Shown in pieces: positions 32,456-33,892 of a stretch of 33,892 nucleotides of DNA (the first letter of the stretch is position 1; each line of letters opens with the position of its first letter). The DNA is from an uncultured Clostridia bacterium. Lineage in GTDB: Bacteria; Bacillota; Clostridia; TANB77; CAG-508. The DNA lies in NCBI GenBank assembly GCA_947626885.1, contig CANQTX010000021.1:1-33892 (forward strand), written 5' to 3'. Under the pieces are notes generated by a model. That model had not been told where the DNA came from. It did no database searches and saw only the letters and a list, made by a program, of their open reading frames with translations. Both the position numbers and the translations under genes were made by a program.

Positions 32456-33892
32456 TCAGGGAACAGGATTAACTATTAAAGTAGATCTCGTCCCATAGTG
32501 AGAATTATGCACAAACTCGGTAACACACCAAGCATCGTAGCGGTCATAAGCTGGAAACCACGCCTCTAAGTTCCCATAGTAACCACCCCTTGGTGCTCGA
32601 TGGATATCCCAGCATCCTTCCATTGTCCATTCCCAACAATTTCCTGCTACATCATATATGTTATTTGATTTCCATGCCTCATTATAACCTGACTCTCGCC
32701 TAGAACCACAACCATTAGCTGCAGGACCTGTGCTATAACCGTAATTTCCCCACTCTCTCGAATCTGTTATATTTTTCTTATCTCCGTAGTTAGCTATCCA
32801 GTTACACATAGCATCCCATTGGCATCCCCATATCATTCCGCTCGTTGTACTACCTTCATGTAGATTTTCGTTTTTACAAGCTTTTACAAGATTGTACCAA
32901 GTTTGAGCAGTTATAACATTTCGACTCCTTTGGACTGTTGGAGTATCTATCGTACCATTAAGTTCATATCTCCCTACATAAAATCCCTTATATTGTTCTA
33001 TACTCGCTATCATTTCATCATATTCTTGTACCATTTTTTCTGCCATGTCTTTTCTACTTGCATATCCTGCTGTCTGTGCATTCTCGTCATTTTCATAGTA
33101 AACTTTTTCTTCTTCATTATATTCTGAAACTAAACATTCTGCTAATATGTCTGGCTCTCTATACCCTGTTGAACTTCCTGGTGTATTTCTAGTTATACCA
33201 CTAACAATTTCTGATTTACTATACTTTGTATATGGCGTTGTTCCATCAGATAATGTTGCATCACTTGCTGCTGTTGCATATAAGTCACTTGGAGTAGGCA
33301 CTGGTACCCATACCCATTCATTGTCATGCGAATCTTTGATGACTATTCCTTCGTCTATAGTAACTCCACTATCCTCCGTTACACGATATCCTGCTGGTAT
33401 TGTTATTTCTTTATTGTCCTCTTTAATAGTAACATTTTGTGTTACTGCTTCTTTCCCTTTTGCTTCTTCTATGCTACCATATGTTATTGTTTTAATTGCT
33501 TCTCCTATAGTTACTATACCATTCGTATCTATGCTAAATTTTACATTTGTATTATTATCATCACTTGTATATGTTCCTGTTATACTTCCATCTTCTTCTC
33601 TACTGATATTACTTGCTTGTCCTCCTGTTAAATATTGATTATTAAACTTATCTGCAATTGCTTCAGGTGATAAATATTCACTTTTTATCAAGCTCGTATT
33701 CTTTGTCCACTCGTTTAAATAATCTGTTTCACAACTTGCCCATGCCATTGCTATATCTTCTTGCGCTGTCGCTTTTCGGTTTTCTGTTACTGCTGTACTT
33801 GCTTTAGTTATGACACCATTATTCCCTAGTACTAAACTTATGCTAACACCTGCTAAGATTAATAATACAATGATGGTTACCACTAATGCTAC
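32456..33892 (-). CDS. Prepilin-like/SUMF1-fold surface protein, 5' end beyond the window
   Basis: The gene is cut by the window edge: the last codons read VALVVTIIVLLILAG, the pilin-like helix, so the true start lies outside. An Ala/Asn/Thr-rich region with beta character follows, then an FGE-sulfatase (SUMF1)/C-type-lectin-like domain: VWVPVPTPSDLY, GYREPD, GFYVGRYELNG, SGMIWGCQWDAMCNWI, NNIYDVAGNCWEWTMEG, ending APRGGYYGNLEAW to GTRSTLIV. The catalytic cysteine pair of true FGE is not recognisable, so a binding role on the cell surface is more likely. The last 50 codons use unusually GC-rich triplets. It has the same layout as the disrupted copy next to it, but the C-terminal segments differ strongly. 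Confidence 0.85.
   Translation of the reverse strand, partial: VALVVTIIVLLILAGVSISLVLGNNGVITKASTAVTENRKATAQEDIAMAWASCETDYLNEWTKNTSLIKSEYLSPEAIADKFNNQYLTGGQASNISREEDGSITGTYTSDDNNTNVKFSIDTNGIVTIGEAIKTITYGSIEEAKGKEAVTQNVTIKEDNKEITIPAGYRVTEDSGVTIDEGIVIKDSHDNEWVWVPVPTPSDLYATAASDATLSDGTTPYTKYSKSEIVSGITRNTPGSSTGYREPDILAECLVSEYNEEEKVYYENDENAQTAGYASRKDMAEKMVQEYDEMIASIEQYKGFYVGRYELNGTIDTPTVQRSRNVITAQTWYNLVKACKNENLHEGSTTSGMIWGCQWDAMCNWIANYGDKKNITDSREWGNYGYSTGPAANGCGSRRESGYNEAWKSNNIYDVAGNCWEWTMEGCWDIHRAPRGGYYGNLEAWFPAYDRYDAWCVTEFVHNSHYGTRSTLIVNPVP
32480..32590 (-). other. Candidate hypervariable C-terminal segment (DGR-like)
   Basis: The codons for the stretch between APRGG and GTR include GAC CGC TAC, GCG TGG, ACC GAG and CAC, unlike the A/T-ending codons of neighbouring genes. 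The equivalent stretch in the sister gene aligns only at its RG and GTR ends. This is the place where SUMF1-fold targets of diversity-generating retroelements vary. No reverse transcriptase or template repeat is in the window, so this is a hypothesis. Confidence 0.3.

Noticed and set aside
33147..33638. 163-codon open frame on the plus strand
   Set aside because: It lies antisense within the SUMF1-fold gene, has no ribosome site, and its Ser/Thr/Val-rich composition mirrors the opposite coding frame.

Overview
The window is very AT-rich, densely packed chromosomal DNA from a spore-forming Firmicute, most likely an anaerobic gut-type member of the Clostridia. This is inferred from the spoIIA operon (spoIIAA-spoIIAB-sigF), spoIID, a SpoIIQ-like protein, rqcP, cdaA, strong AGGAGG-type ribosome binding sites and many T-tailed hairpin terminators. 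No rRNA, tRNA, CRISPR array or transposase gene was seen. Most genes lie on the minus strand.

Layout. 142-3339 (-): an ABC transporter operon with a YtrA-type GntR regulator as its last gene, behind a consensus promoter. 3494-5630 (+): a two-gene operon of unknown function. 5749-10161 (-): carA-carB (carbamoyl phosphate synthase), split by a 33-bp inverted-repeat element and preceded by a long leader with a terminator-like hairpin. 10489-12980 (-): a histidine-phosphatase-like gene with a shifted 3' end, then tsf and rpsB behind a clear promoter. 13186-16985 (-): a three-gene cassette with an ADP-ribosyltransferase-like coiled-coil protein, a 67-aa protein and an HExxH metalloprotein. 17182-18051 (+): an orotate-phosphoribosyltransferase-like gene, transcribed divergently from the cassette. 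18162-23587 (-): a pilin-like protein, dnaE, rqcP and a metallophosphoesterase that appears to start at AUC. 23731-26301 (-): a DUF2651-like membrane protein, truA with a one-base frameshift, a 72-aa protein, cdaA and a 33-aa membrane protein. 26473-30427 (-): the sporulation block spoIIAA-spoIIAB-sigF-spoIID-spoIIQ, with a sigma-H-like promoter, and a small helical protein upstream. 30594-33892 (-): two prepilin-like/SUMF1-fold (formylglycine-generating-enzyme-like) genes. The first carries three frameshifts. The second is intact but cut by the window edge.

The most notable signal is between the two SUMF1-fold genes. Two 26-bp sites in inverted orientation, each with dyad arms around an asymmetric core, flank 129 bp containing a sigma-A promoter that points away from the pilin/SUMF1 gene and into a terminator about 60 bp on. 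This is the architecture of a phase-variable invertible promoter caught in the OFF orientation. Other strong leads are the ADP-ribosyltransferase/HExxH cassette, a sigma-F that lacks the sigma-3 domain although its anti-sigma SpoIIAB is present, and a possible hypervariable (diversity-generating-retroelement-like) C-terminus in the last gene.

Five apparent frameshifts (truA, the phosphatase, three in the first SUMF1-fold gene) all require skipping one extra base. Either the assembly has single-base insertions or these genes are decaying; the sequence alone cannot decide.
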